Source: Mycolicibacterium sp. MU0053
Lineage (GTDB): Bacteria; Actinomycetota; Actinomycetes; Mycobacteriales; Mycobacteriaceae
Direction of reading: 5' to 3'
DNA: 64,000 bases
Assembly (NCBI RefSeq): GCF_963378095.1
Contig: NZ_OY726397.1
Coordinates: 2,046,001 to 2,110,000, forward strand
Program-made: the position numbers and the translations under genes
Notes under the pieces: model-generated
What the model saw: only the letters and a program-made list of their open reading frames with translations
What the model was told of the DNA's origin: nothing
Databases searched by the model: none
Shown here: positions 57,001-64,000 of the stretch, piece after piece
How positions within the stretch are numbered: the first letter of the stretch is position 1
How the letters are laid out: every line of letters starts with the position of its first letter

Positions 57001-57525
57001 GGTGCGGAGTTCCTAGCTACTAGACGGTGTGCAAACTTCCCGACGTCCTCGGGCTGCGTCTGAAGCGGGTGTGCGCCGGTCGCGGGTCGACACTCGCCTC
57101 AGCGGCCTCCGGTGAATCCAACCGTACGAGGGTCGGCCTGGACGTGCACGCACTTTCGGCGGTTGCGCGTGCTCAGGTGCGAAGACCGCGGGATGCGGGT
57201 ATGCCGCGGCCGCGGTGTAGTCAGCGGCCGCCCGCCAGAATCGCCAGTATCCCAGCGTCTTTGGGCCTCCGCACGGGTACCGCGCCGGAGCGAACGGCGG
57301 GGCGGCAGAGAGCAAAGTCAACGACGCGGCGGGTGGCACGGTGTGGGCTCGTCCGGTTCGATCTCGACGCGGCCATGAATAACCAAGTGGTACAAGGCAG
57401 CTCGAATGGCCTGGGCGCTGCGCGGCGGCGGGATCGGCCGCGTCGCCTATCGCATTGCCTGCTAACCCGCACGCGCCGCGGCGCAAAGTCGGGGCTGCGG
57501 CGCCGAGATCGCGCGCCCCGCAGTC

Positions 57526-57615
57526 GTTACTGGGCGCATCGTGGTTAACATTTGGGAATTCTCTGAAATCACGGGGCGGCGCGGCTAGCCTTTGGTGAGA
57601 TTAGAACGTGTTCCA
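57526..57615 (+). repeat. Diverged direct repeat, copy 1 (with KstR-type box)
   Basis: Begins GTTACTG..CGCAT, continues GG(A)ATT..CTGAAATC and CG..GCGCGGCT, and ends in ATTAGAACGTGTTCCA. The same succession of words occurs 261-262 bases downstream. TAGAACGTGTTCCA at 57602-57615 fits TNNAACNNGTTNNA at every fixed position. Confidence 0.65.
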
Positions 57616-57787
57616 CTTTTTCTGACCAGGTGATCGGTAATAATGTCGGCCAGCCATCCCCGGCGACGAGACGGGCAGCTATTGGTGCAGGTAGAAGGTG
57701 AAGGCGGGTGTGCTGTGCGGCCGCCTTCGGCAATGCTCCAACGTGTTACGAGTGTTATCGAACGAACACATCTGCCGCGTGGGAGCT

Positions 57788-57876
57788 GTTACTGACCGCA
57801 TGACAGCTAACAATGATGGAGTTTCTGGAATCGCCGAACGACGCGGCTGGGTTCGGTTAAGTTAGAACGTGTTCCA
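57788..57876 (+). repeat. Diverged direct repeat, copy 2 (with KstR-type box), mbtH proximal
   Basis: Counterpart of 57526-57615: GTTACTG..CGCAT, CTGGAATC, CG..GACGCGGCT and GTTAGAACGTGTTCCA in the same order and spacing. Its box (57863-57876) overlaps the TAAGTT -10 candidate and ends 30 bases before the mbtH start, a position where a repressor would block transcription. Confidence 0.65.
57863..57876. promoter_or_regulatory. KstR-type operator match at the mbtH promoter
   Basis: TAGAACGTGTTCCA matches the published KstR consensus TNNAACNNGTTNNA completely and shares the AGAACGTGTTC core of many mycobacterial KstR sites. KstR is a TetR-family repressor of cholesterol-degradation genes. An identical 14-mer lies 261 bases upstream. 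Binding is inferred from sequence only. Confidence 0.5.
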
Positions 57877-57906
57877 ATTTCGCCAACGAGATGGTCTGGA
57901 GATGCG

Positions 57907-58128
57907 TTGAGTATCAATCCCTTCGATGACGACAAGGGCAACTTCCTGGTTTTGGTGAACGAAGAGGAGCAGCACAGCCTGTGGCCTGCCTTCTCCGATG
58001 TCCCAGCCGGCTGGCGGGTGGTTTACGGCGAGGCCGACCGCGCCGCTTGTTTGGAATTCATAGAACAGAATTGGCCCGATATCCGACCAAAGAGTCTGCG
58101 CGAGAAGTTGGCACAGCCTCGGACTTGA
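57907..58128 (+). CDS. mbtH: MbtH-family NRPS chaperone
   Basis: 73 residues, full-length MbtH-like protein: [62 protein letters not shown] sequence with the conserved NPFDD, SLWP and the three Trp residues that clamp the adenylation domain. It activates NRPS adenylation domains by binding them. A TTG start is used, preceded by GGAGA at 57897-57901. The NRPS gene begins 25 bases after its stop, so they form one operon, as in GPL loci. Confidence 0.92.
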   Translation: MSINPFDDDKGNFLVLVNEEEQHSLWPAFSDVPAGWRVVYGEADRAACLEFIEQNWPDIRPKSLREKLAQPRT

Positions 58129-58153
58129 CAAGTCAACGGCTCGGGGGAGTCCG

Positions 58154-61100
58154 ATGGACAGTAGTGACAGGATGTTCCCGCTGACGCGGGGCCAATTGGA
58201 TATATGGCTTTCTGAGGAAACCGGTCAGTGCGGTGCCAAATGGAACAATGGCATGCTGGCACGGATCGACGGGCCGCTCGACGTCGGCTTGCTCGAGCAA
58301 GCCATCAGGCATGGAGTGGACGAGGCCGAACCGCTCAGGGCCGTCTTTTTCGAAGTCGACGGTCAGGTCTTTCAAAAGGTGGTCGAGCACCCTGAGATAG
58401 CGCTGACGATTTACGACCTGACCGGCACGCAAGACCCGGTGCAGGACGTTTACCGCCGTATCTCGGCGATCCACAGCGTGCCGATGCCGCTCGATGGTCC
58501 GCTGTTCAAATTTGTGCTGCTGCGGACGCGGCCGGACGAGCTGTATTGGTTTGTCTGCTGCCATCACATTGCGATAGACGGCATCGGCATGGCCACCCTG
58601 TGCCATCGGATCGCCGGCATCTATTCGGCGATCGCCACCGGTGCCGAGATTCCCCCGCCCATTTTCGGATCGTTGCGTAGCCTGATCGACTGCGAGTTGG
58701 AATACGAGGCGTCCGACGAATATCTCGACGATCAAGCCTATTGGGCTGAGAACGTGCCCCTCGACACCGACAGCCGCTATGGATTCCCGTCGGGAATTGC
58801 GGGTCGGCAGCGCGAGTACGTGCCGTCCCCGCCCGTTGAATTGGATCAGTCAATCGTCGCCAAGGCACGCGAGTTGTCGCACGAGTTGGGGGTGCGGCGA
58901 GCCGCGGTGATCACAGCGGCGTGCGCGCTATTGGTGCGCGGACAAGACGCCGGTGCCGGCGAGATTGTGTTCGATTTTCCGGTGAATAGGCGGGTGAGTC
59001 CACAGGCGGCGATGGTGCCCGGGATGGTCTCCGGGGTAGTGCCATTAGTGTTGAAAGCATCGCCGCGGGCGACGGTGGCCGCCTTCTGCGAGCAGGTGGA
59101 CCGGCGGATCCAAGAAGCGCTGCGTCATCAACGTTTCCCGGCGCGCGCTATTGAGAACCGGGCGCGTGTCCAGGATTCCGGGCGGCCGTCCAAGCGGGCG
59201 GTCATCAATTTCATTCCGACCGCACGCCTGGCCGATTTCGCCGGTGCGTCCGGCTCGGGGACCGTGACCCATACCGGCATGTTGGATCAATTCGGTGTGG
59301 CCATCATCAGAAACGACGAACAGCTCTTCCTCAGCACCACCGGGGTGGGGCAAATGTTTGCCGGCTGCGATGCCCGCGACATCGCACACCGGCTGGAACG
59401 GGTGCTCGAGGCGATGACCGCCGATCCGGCGCGCTTGCTCTCGGAGATCGATGTACTCGACGGGAGCGCGCATACCCAACTGGCTGGTTGGGGTAATCGG
59501 GAAGCATTGACCCGGCGCGCGACCGCGGACTCGATCCCAAGTGTGTTCGCCGAGCAGGTGTCTCATTTCTCGGGGGCCGTCGCGGTCAGCTGTGCCGGTG
59601 CGCACGTGTCGTACCGGCAGCTGGACGAGGATTCGGATCGGTTGGCGCACAGGCTGGTCGAGCTGGGTGTGGGCCCGGGCGACCGGGTGGCTTTGCTGCT
59701 GCCTCGATCCGTCGGGGCGATCGTCGCGATACTGGGCGTGCTGAAATCGGGCGCGGCGTACGTGCCGATCGACCCGGCCGTGCCCGATGCACGGGTGGAG
59801 TTCGTGCTCGGTGATGCCCGACCGGTAGCGGCGGTGAGCACCGCGGCCCTGGCCGACCGGTTGAGCGCGCACGGGTTTGCGGTCCTCGATATCGATGATC
59901 CGGCGCCCGCGGTCGACACCGGTCCCGATTCGGTATTGCCGGATCCGGAACCCGATGACGTGGCGTATCTGATCTACACCTCGGGGACCACCGGCGCGCC
60001 GAAAGGGGTGGCGATTCCGCATCGCAACGTCACCAGGTTGCTGGAGGCGATAGACACCCGCCTGGACATGTCGGCGAATCAGGTGTGGACGCAGAGCCAT
60101 TCGTTGGCGTTCGACTTCTCGGTGTGGGAGATCTTCGGCGCGCTGCTGCACGGCGGGCGGTTGGTGGTGGTGCCGGAGGCGGTGGTGCGCTCGCCCGAGG
60201 AATTCCACGATTTGCTGGTCGCCGAACGGGTCAGCGTCCTGAGCCAGACCCCATCGGCGTTCGATGCGCTGCAGGCCATCGACGAAGCCCAGTTCGAAAG
60301 GGGGCGCCAACTCGCCCTTGAGGTGGTGGTGTTCGGTGGGGAGGCGCTGGAACCGGTTCGGCTGCGAGGGTGGCTGGACCGGCACCCGCATTCGCCGCGC
60401 CTGATCAACATGTACGGGATCACCGAGACCACGGTGCATGCCTCGTTCCGTGAGATCGGCGCGGCCGACGTCGGGGACATCACCAGCCCGATCGGGGTGC
60501 CGCTGGCCGATCTGGCGTTCTTCGTGCTCGATGACTGGTTGCGGCCGGTGTCGCCCGGGGTGGTCGGCGAGTTGTATGTCGCCGGCCCGGGTCTGGGCGC
60601 CGGATATGTGGACCGCGGGGGGTTGACCGCCTCGCGCTTTGTGGCGTGCCCGTTCGTCGTTGGGGGAGCAGCCGGGCAACGGATGTATCGCACCGGGGAT
60701 CTGGCGTGGTGGGACCCGGACGGTCAGCTCCGGTATCTGGGCCGGGCTGACGAGCAGGTCAAGATCCGCGGGTACCGCATCGAGCTCGGCGAGATCCAGT
60801 CGGTGCTGGCCGATTTGGCCGGCGTCGAGCAGGCGGTGGTGATCGTGCGGGAGGACCGTGCCGGCGACAAGCGTCTGGTCGGTTACATCACCGGTGCCGC
60901 GGACCCGGCCCAGCTGCGCGCCGCCCTGGCCCAGCGCTTGCCCTCATACATGGTCCCCGTCGCCGTGGTGGTAATGGAGGCGTTGCCGTTGACGGTCAAC
61001 GGCAAGCTCGACACGCGTGCGCTGCCGGCTCCGGAATACCGTGACACCCAGCGCTATCGGGCGCCGGGCAACGCGGTCGAGGAGATCCTGGCCGGTATCT

Positions 61101-64000
61101 ACGCCCACGTGCTGGGCGTGGAACGGGTCGGCATCGACGACTCGTTCTTCAACCTCGGCGGCGACAGCATTCTGGCCATGCAGGTGGCGTCGCGGGCCCG
61201 GGCAGCGGGCCTGGTCTGCCGACCTCGCGACATCTTCGTGCAGCAGACGGTCGCCCGCCTGGCCGATGTGGTCGGGGTGGCCGGCGACGCCACCGTCGTG
61301 ATCGACGAGGGCGTGGGTCCGGTCGTGGCGACCCCGATCATGCGGTGGCTGAGGGGGTTTGAACGTCCCGACTGCGGCGTCGACGAGTACAACCAGACCG
61401 TGTTGCTGCAGGCTCCCACGGGGGTGACCGAGACAGACGTGCACGTGCTTGTGCAGGCCCTGCTGGATCGGCACGGGATGCTGCGCCTGCGCGCCGTGGC
61501 CGACGGCCCCGACGGCTGGGCCCTGACCGTGCCCGAACCGGGGGCGGCGGATGCGTTGGGCTGTGTGCGCACCGCGCCCGTGCTCACCGCGGAGGCGTTG
61601 GCGGCGGCGCGATCCCGGTTGGACCCGGCCAATGGGGTGATGGTGAGTGCGCTGTGGGTGGTCGGCGCCGGCCAGCTGGTGTTGATGATCCACCATCTGG
61701 CCATTGACGGAGTGTCGTGGCGGATCCTGTTGGAGGACCTCAACACCGGGTGGACCCAACTTCGCCGGGGCGAGCCCGTGGCCCTGCCGGCCGGCGGGAC
61801 GTCGTTCGCGCGCTGGTCCGGATTGCTGGCCGAACACGCCCGTCAACCCGACGTCCTGCGCCTGGCGCAGGCATGGACGACGGTGTCGGCGACCCCGGCC
61901 GCCCTGCCGCCGACCCGGCCCGACCTGGACACCTATGCCAACGCCGGACGATTCAGCGCGGACCTCGACGCCGAGACGACGCGGCTGGTGCTCGGCGAAG
62001 TCCCCGCGGCGTTCCACCTCGGTGTGCACGACATCCTGTTGATCGCGTTCGCACTGGCGGTGGGGGAGTTGTCCGATGACCCCACCGCGCCGATCGGTAT
62101 CGACGTCGAGGGCCACGGCCGGCACGAGGAACTTGCCGAGGTGGATCTGTCCCGCACCGTGGGCTGGTTCACCGCCAAGTACCCGGTCGCGCTGCGGATC
62201 GGCGGGGTGCGCTGGTCCCAGGTGCTGACCGGTGACTCGGCACTCGGTGCCGTGGTCAAGGACGCCAAGGAACAACTTCGAGGGTTACCCGACGGCCTCA
62301 CCTACGGCCTGCTGCGCTATCTGAATCCCGACGTGGACCTGGCCGGAGCCGACCCGTCGATCGGTTTCAACTATCTGGGCCGCTGGGGTGGGCCACCGGC
62401 CGAGCACTCCGAGGATGCGTGGCGGCTACCCGCAGATGGCCTGTCGGTGAGCGGTATCGGGGCGGCGGTGCCGATACCGTTGGCGCACGCGGTCGAACTC
62501 AACGCGGCCACGGTCGATACGGACACCGGCCCCCGGCTGCGCGCCGACTGGACTTGGGCGCCGTCGGTACTCGACGCCGCGCGCATCGACCGGCTCGCTC
62601 GGTTGTGGTTCGAGGCGCTGGCCGGGATCTGCGCGCACGTGCAGGGCGGCGGAGGCGGATTGACACCCTCCGATATCGCACCGGCCCGGCTGCGTCAACG
62701 GCAACTCGACGAGGTGCAGGCCCAGTTTTCGGTCGCCGATGTGCTGCCGCTGACCCCGCTGCAGCAGGGCCTGTTGTATCACGCCGGCACCGCCCAGGGG
62801 CCCGCCGACGATGTGTACGCGATGCAATTGGACATCGCGTTGCGGGGTCCGCTCGACCGCGGCCGACTGCGTGACGCCGTGGGGGCCGTCCTTCGCCGCC
62901 ATCCCCAGCTCGCGGCCCGCTTCTGCACACAGTTCGATGAGCCGGTCCAGGTGATCCTCACCGATCCCGTTGCGGCGTGGCGCGATATCACCGTTGGTGC
63001 CGAGGGGTCGGAGGCTCGCCTTCAGCAGGTGAGCGCCGCCGAACGCGCCGCGGTCTGCGCTCTCAGCGACCACGCGCCGTTCCGGGTCGCGCTGCTGCGC
63101 ACCGGACCGGACCAGCACCGCTTCCTGCTCACCGCTCATCACATCGTGCTCGATGGCTGGTCGATGCCGATCCTGGTGCACGAGATCTTCGCCCACTATG
63201 CCGGGCGGCGACTGCCCGCCGCCGGGTCGTACCGCAGCTTCGTCAGCTGGCTTGCCGAGCGTGACCGGACCGCCGCCGAGGATGCCTGGCGTGCGATGCT
63301 GGCCGGATTCGACACGCCCACCCTGGTGGGCCCCGCGGACCGGACCACGCCGGGACGACGCGGCGTGGAATCCTTCCGGCTTCCCACCGAAATCACGCAA
63401 TCCCTCGGCGAATTGGCGCGCGCTCGTCGCACCACCGTCAACATCGTGCTGCAGGCCGCCTTCGCGCGGCTGTTGTGTTGGCTTACCGGTCAGCACGACG
63501 TCGCGTTCGGCACCACGGTCTCCGGCCGACCGGCCGAACTGATCGGCGCGGACGCCATGGTCGGGCTGCTGATCAACACGGTGCCGGTGCGGGCCGCCCT
63601 GACGCCGACGACCACCACCGCGGACCTGTTGGACCAGTTGCAAGGTGCCCACAACGAGACGCTGGAACATCAGCACCTGGCGCTCAGCGACATTCACCGC
63701 ATCACCGGTCAACAACGGTTGTTCGACACCCTGCTCGTGTTCGAGAACTACCCGATCGACACCACCGCACCGCTCGGCGTCGACGGTCTGCGAATCGCCG
63801 AGTTCGCCTTCCGCGAATCCAACCACTATCCGCTCGCCGTCCAGGTGCTGCCCGAGGATCAACTGGGCCTGCGCGTCGAATACGACAGTGCGATCTTCGA
63901 TCAGGCCGGGGTGGCGGCGCTCATCGAGCGACTCAAGCGGCTGCTGGTGGTCATGACCTCCGACCCCGAGCGACCGCTGTCGGAGGTGGACCTGCTCGAC
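58154..64000 (+). CDS. mps1: Glycopeptidolipid-type NRPS, 5' part (C-A-T-E-C...)
   Basis: 1949 codons, open to the window edge. Order: starter condensation domain ([11 protein letters not shown] near residue 137), adenylation domain ([11 protein letters not shown] near 605), carrier domain ([12 protein letters not shown], Ser near 1004), epimerisation domain ([18 protein letters not shown] near 1178, FNYLGRW near 1404) and a second condensation domain (LPLTPLQQG near 1532, [12 protein letters not shown] near 1661). A starter C domain fits acylation of the first amino acid by a fatty acid. By alignment with GrsA the specificity residues read DFWSVGMVHK, close to the threonine code DFWNIGMVHK; the E domain would give a D-residue. 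GGGGGAG precedes the ATG. The symbol rests on locus context. Confidence 0.88.
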   Translation, partial: MDSSDRMFPLTRGQLDIWLSEETGQCGAKWNNGMLARIDGPLDVGLLEQAIRHGVDEAEPLRAVFFEVDGQVFQKVVEHPEIALTIYDLTGTQDPVQDVYRRISAIHSVPMPLDGPLFKFVLLRTRPDELYWFVCCHHIAIDGIGMATLCHRIAGIYSAIATGAEIPPPIFGSLRSLIDCELEYEASDEYLDDQAYWAENVPLDTDSRYGFPSGIAGRQREYVPSPPVELDQSIVAKARELSHELGVRRAAVITAACALLVRGQDAGAGEIVFDFPVNRRVSPQAAMVPGMVSGVVPLVLKASPRATVAAFCEQVDRRIQEALRHQRFPARAIENRARVQDSGRPSKRAVINFIPTARLADFAGASGSGTVTHTGMLDQFGVAIIRNDEQLFLSTTGVGQMFAGCDARDIAHRLERVLEAMTADPARLLSEIDVLDGSAHTQLAGWGNREALTRRATADSIPSVFAEQVSHFSGAVAVSCAGAHVSYRQLDEDSDRLAHRLVELGVGPGDRVALLLPRSVGAIVAILGVLKSGAAYVPIDPAVPDARVEFVLGDARPVAAVSTAALADRLSAHGFAVLDIDDPAPAVDTGPDSVLPDPEPDDVAYLIYTSGTTGAPKGVAIPHRNVTRLLEAIDTRLDMSANQVWTQSHSLAFDFSVWEIFGALLHGGRLVVVPEAVVRSPEEFHDLLVAERVSVLSQTPSAFDALQAIDEAQFERGRQLALEVVVFGGEALEPVRLRGWLDRHPHSPRLINMYGITETTVHASFREIGAADVGDITSPIGVPLADLAFFVLDDWLRPVSPGVVGELYVAGPGLGAGYVDRGGLTASRFVACPFVVGGAAGQRMYRTGDLAWWDPDGQLRYLGRADEQVKIRGYRIELGEIQSVLADLAGVEQAVVIVREDRAGDKRLVGYITGAADPAQLRAALAQRLPSYMVPVAVVVMEALPLTVNGKLDTRALPAPEYRDTQRYRAPGNAVEEILAGIYAHVLGVERVGIDDSFFNLGGDSILAMQVASRARAAGLVCRPRDIFVQQTVARLADVVGVAGDATVVIDEGVGPVVATPIMRWLRGFERPDCGVDEYNQTVLLQAPTGVTETDVHVLVQALLDRHGMLRLRAVADGPDGWALTVPEPGAADALGCVRTAPVLTAEALAAARSRLDPANGVMVSALWVVGAGQLVLMIHHLAIDGVSWRILLEDLNTGWTQLRRGEPVALPAGGTSFARWSGLLAEHARQPDVLRLAQAWTTVSATPAALPPTRPDLDTYANAGRFSADLDAETTRLVLGEVPAAFHLGVHDILLIAFALAVGELSDDPTAPIGIDVEGHGRHEELAEVDLSRTVGWFTAKYPVALRIGGVRWSQVLTGDSALGAVVKDAKEQLRGLPDGLTYGLLRYLNPDVDLAGADPSIGFNYLGRWGGPPAEHSEDAWRLPADGLSVSGIGAAVPIPLAHAVELNAATVDTDTGPRLRADWTWAPSVLDAARIDRLARLWFEALAGICAHVQGGGGGLTPSDIAPARLRQRQLDEVQAQFSVADVLPLTPLQQGLLYHAGTAQGPADDVYAMQLDIALRGPLDRGRLRDAVGAVLRRHPQLAARFCTQFDEPVQVILTDPVAAWRDITVGAEGSEARLQQVSAAERAAVCALSDHAPFRVALLRTGPDQHRFLLTAHHIVLDGWSMPILVHEIFAHYAGRRLPAAGSYRSFVSWLAERDRTAAEDAWRAMLAGFDTPTLVGPADRTTPGRRGVESFRLPTEITQSLGELARARRTTVNIVLQAAFARLLCWLTGQHDVAFGTTVSGRPAELIGADAMVGLLINTVPVRAALTPTTTTADLLDQLQGAHNETLEHQHLALSDIHRITGQQRLFDTLLVFENYPIDTTAPLGVDGLRIAEFAFRESNHYPLAVQVLPEDQLGLRVEYDSAIFDQAGVAALIERLKRLLVVMTSDPERPLSEVDLLD

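Larger units (their letters stand above)
57001..57906. promoter_or_regulatory. 906-base regulatory region between P450 and mbtH with duplicated segment
   Basis: No convincing gene is seen; the frame at 57027-57548 is Arg-rich and featureless. The right half contains two diverged copies of one roughly 90-base segment (57526-57615 and 57788-57876), described separately, and TAAGTT (57858-57863), a TANNNT -10 candidate for mbtH. An extra imperfect box, TCCAACGTGTTACG, lies at 57737-57750. Confidence 0.55.

Noticed and set aside
57027..57548. Possible gene between the P450 and mbtH
   Set aside because: Arg-rich chance frame, no start signal; the region has regulatory character.
1..64000. CRISPR arrays, tRNA or rRNA genes, insertion sequences
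   Set aside because: No regularly spaced repeats, no tRNA-like or rRNA-like sequence, and no transposase or terminal inverted repeats were seen.

Overview
The window is GC-rich actinobacterial DNA and almost certainly mycobacterial. It carries an MmpS/MmpL export operon, a Gap-type lipid-addressing protein, a haemophore-like secreted protein, close relatives of M. tuberculosis CYP135B1 and of the Rv2325c/Rv2326c transporter pair, a PASTA-containing class A PBP, and an mbtH plus large NRPS gene of the glycopeptidolipid (GPL) type. The species cannot be named from the sequence alone.

Bases 1-27650 look like ordinary chromosome with short operons: a VapBC-type toxin-antitoxin pair, an MscS channel, a nitrilase/DUF302 pair, a short-chain reductase and LOG-family pair, prfC, a dihydroorotate-dehydrogenase-like enzyme, a tandem universal stress protein, a sulfatase/SRPBCC pair, a very large secreted repeat protein, a bifunctional PBP, a patatin, a DUF2252 protein, an aldo/keto reductase, an MmpL whose N-terminus is out of frame, a TVP38/YceI pair, a divergent MarR/MFS pair and an acyl-CoA dehydrogenase. 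About 1.4 kb follows in which I see no convincing gene.

Bases 29030-64000 form a large cell-envelope lipid locus. Left to right it holds: mmpS-mmpL-mmpL; a haemophore-like protein; a condensation/acyltransferase-like protein; a methyltransferase; an ECF transporter cassette; a sugar cassette consisting of a C-methyltransferase and a CmcI-type methyltransferase converging on a cytidylyltransferase, a CDP-glucose 4,6-dehydratase, a 3,5-epimerase and an unknown protein; another methyltransferase; Gap; a sulfotransferase; three paralogous UGT-type glycosyltransferases interspersed with two methyltransferases; a CYP135B-like P450; and mbtH with the 5' 5.8 kb of an NRPS.

Taken together the locus reads as: peptide core made by the NRPS with MbtH; sugars supplied as CDP-activated deoxyhexoses; transfer by the Gtf enzymes; O-methylation by several methyltransferases; possible sulfation; and export through MmpS/MmpL with Gap. 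Three points depart from what I know of classical GPL loci. The first NRPS adenylation domain reads as threonine-like rather than phenylalanine-like. A CDP-sugar cassette with a C-methyltransferase and a sulfotransferase are present. The mbtH-NRPS upstream region contains a diverged duplication in which each copy carries a perfect match to the KstR operator consensus.
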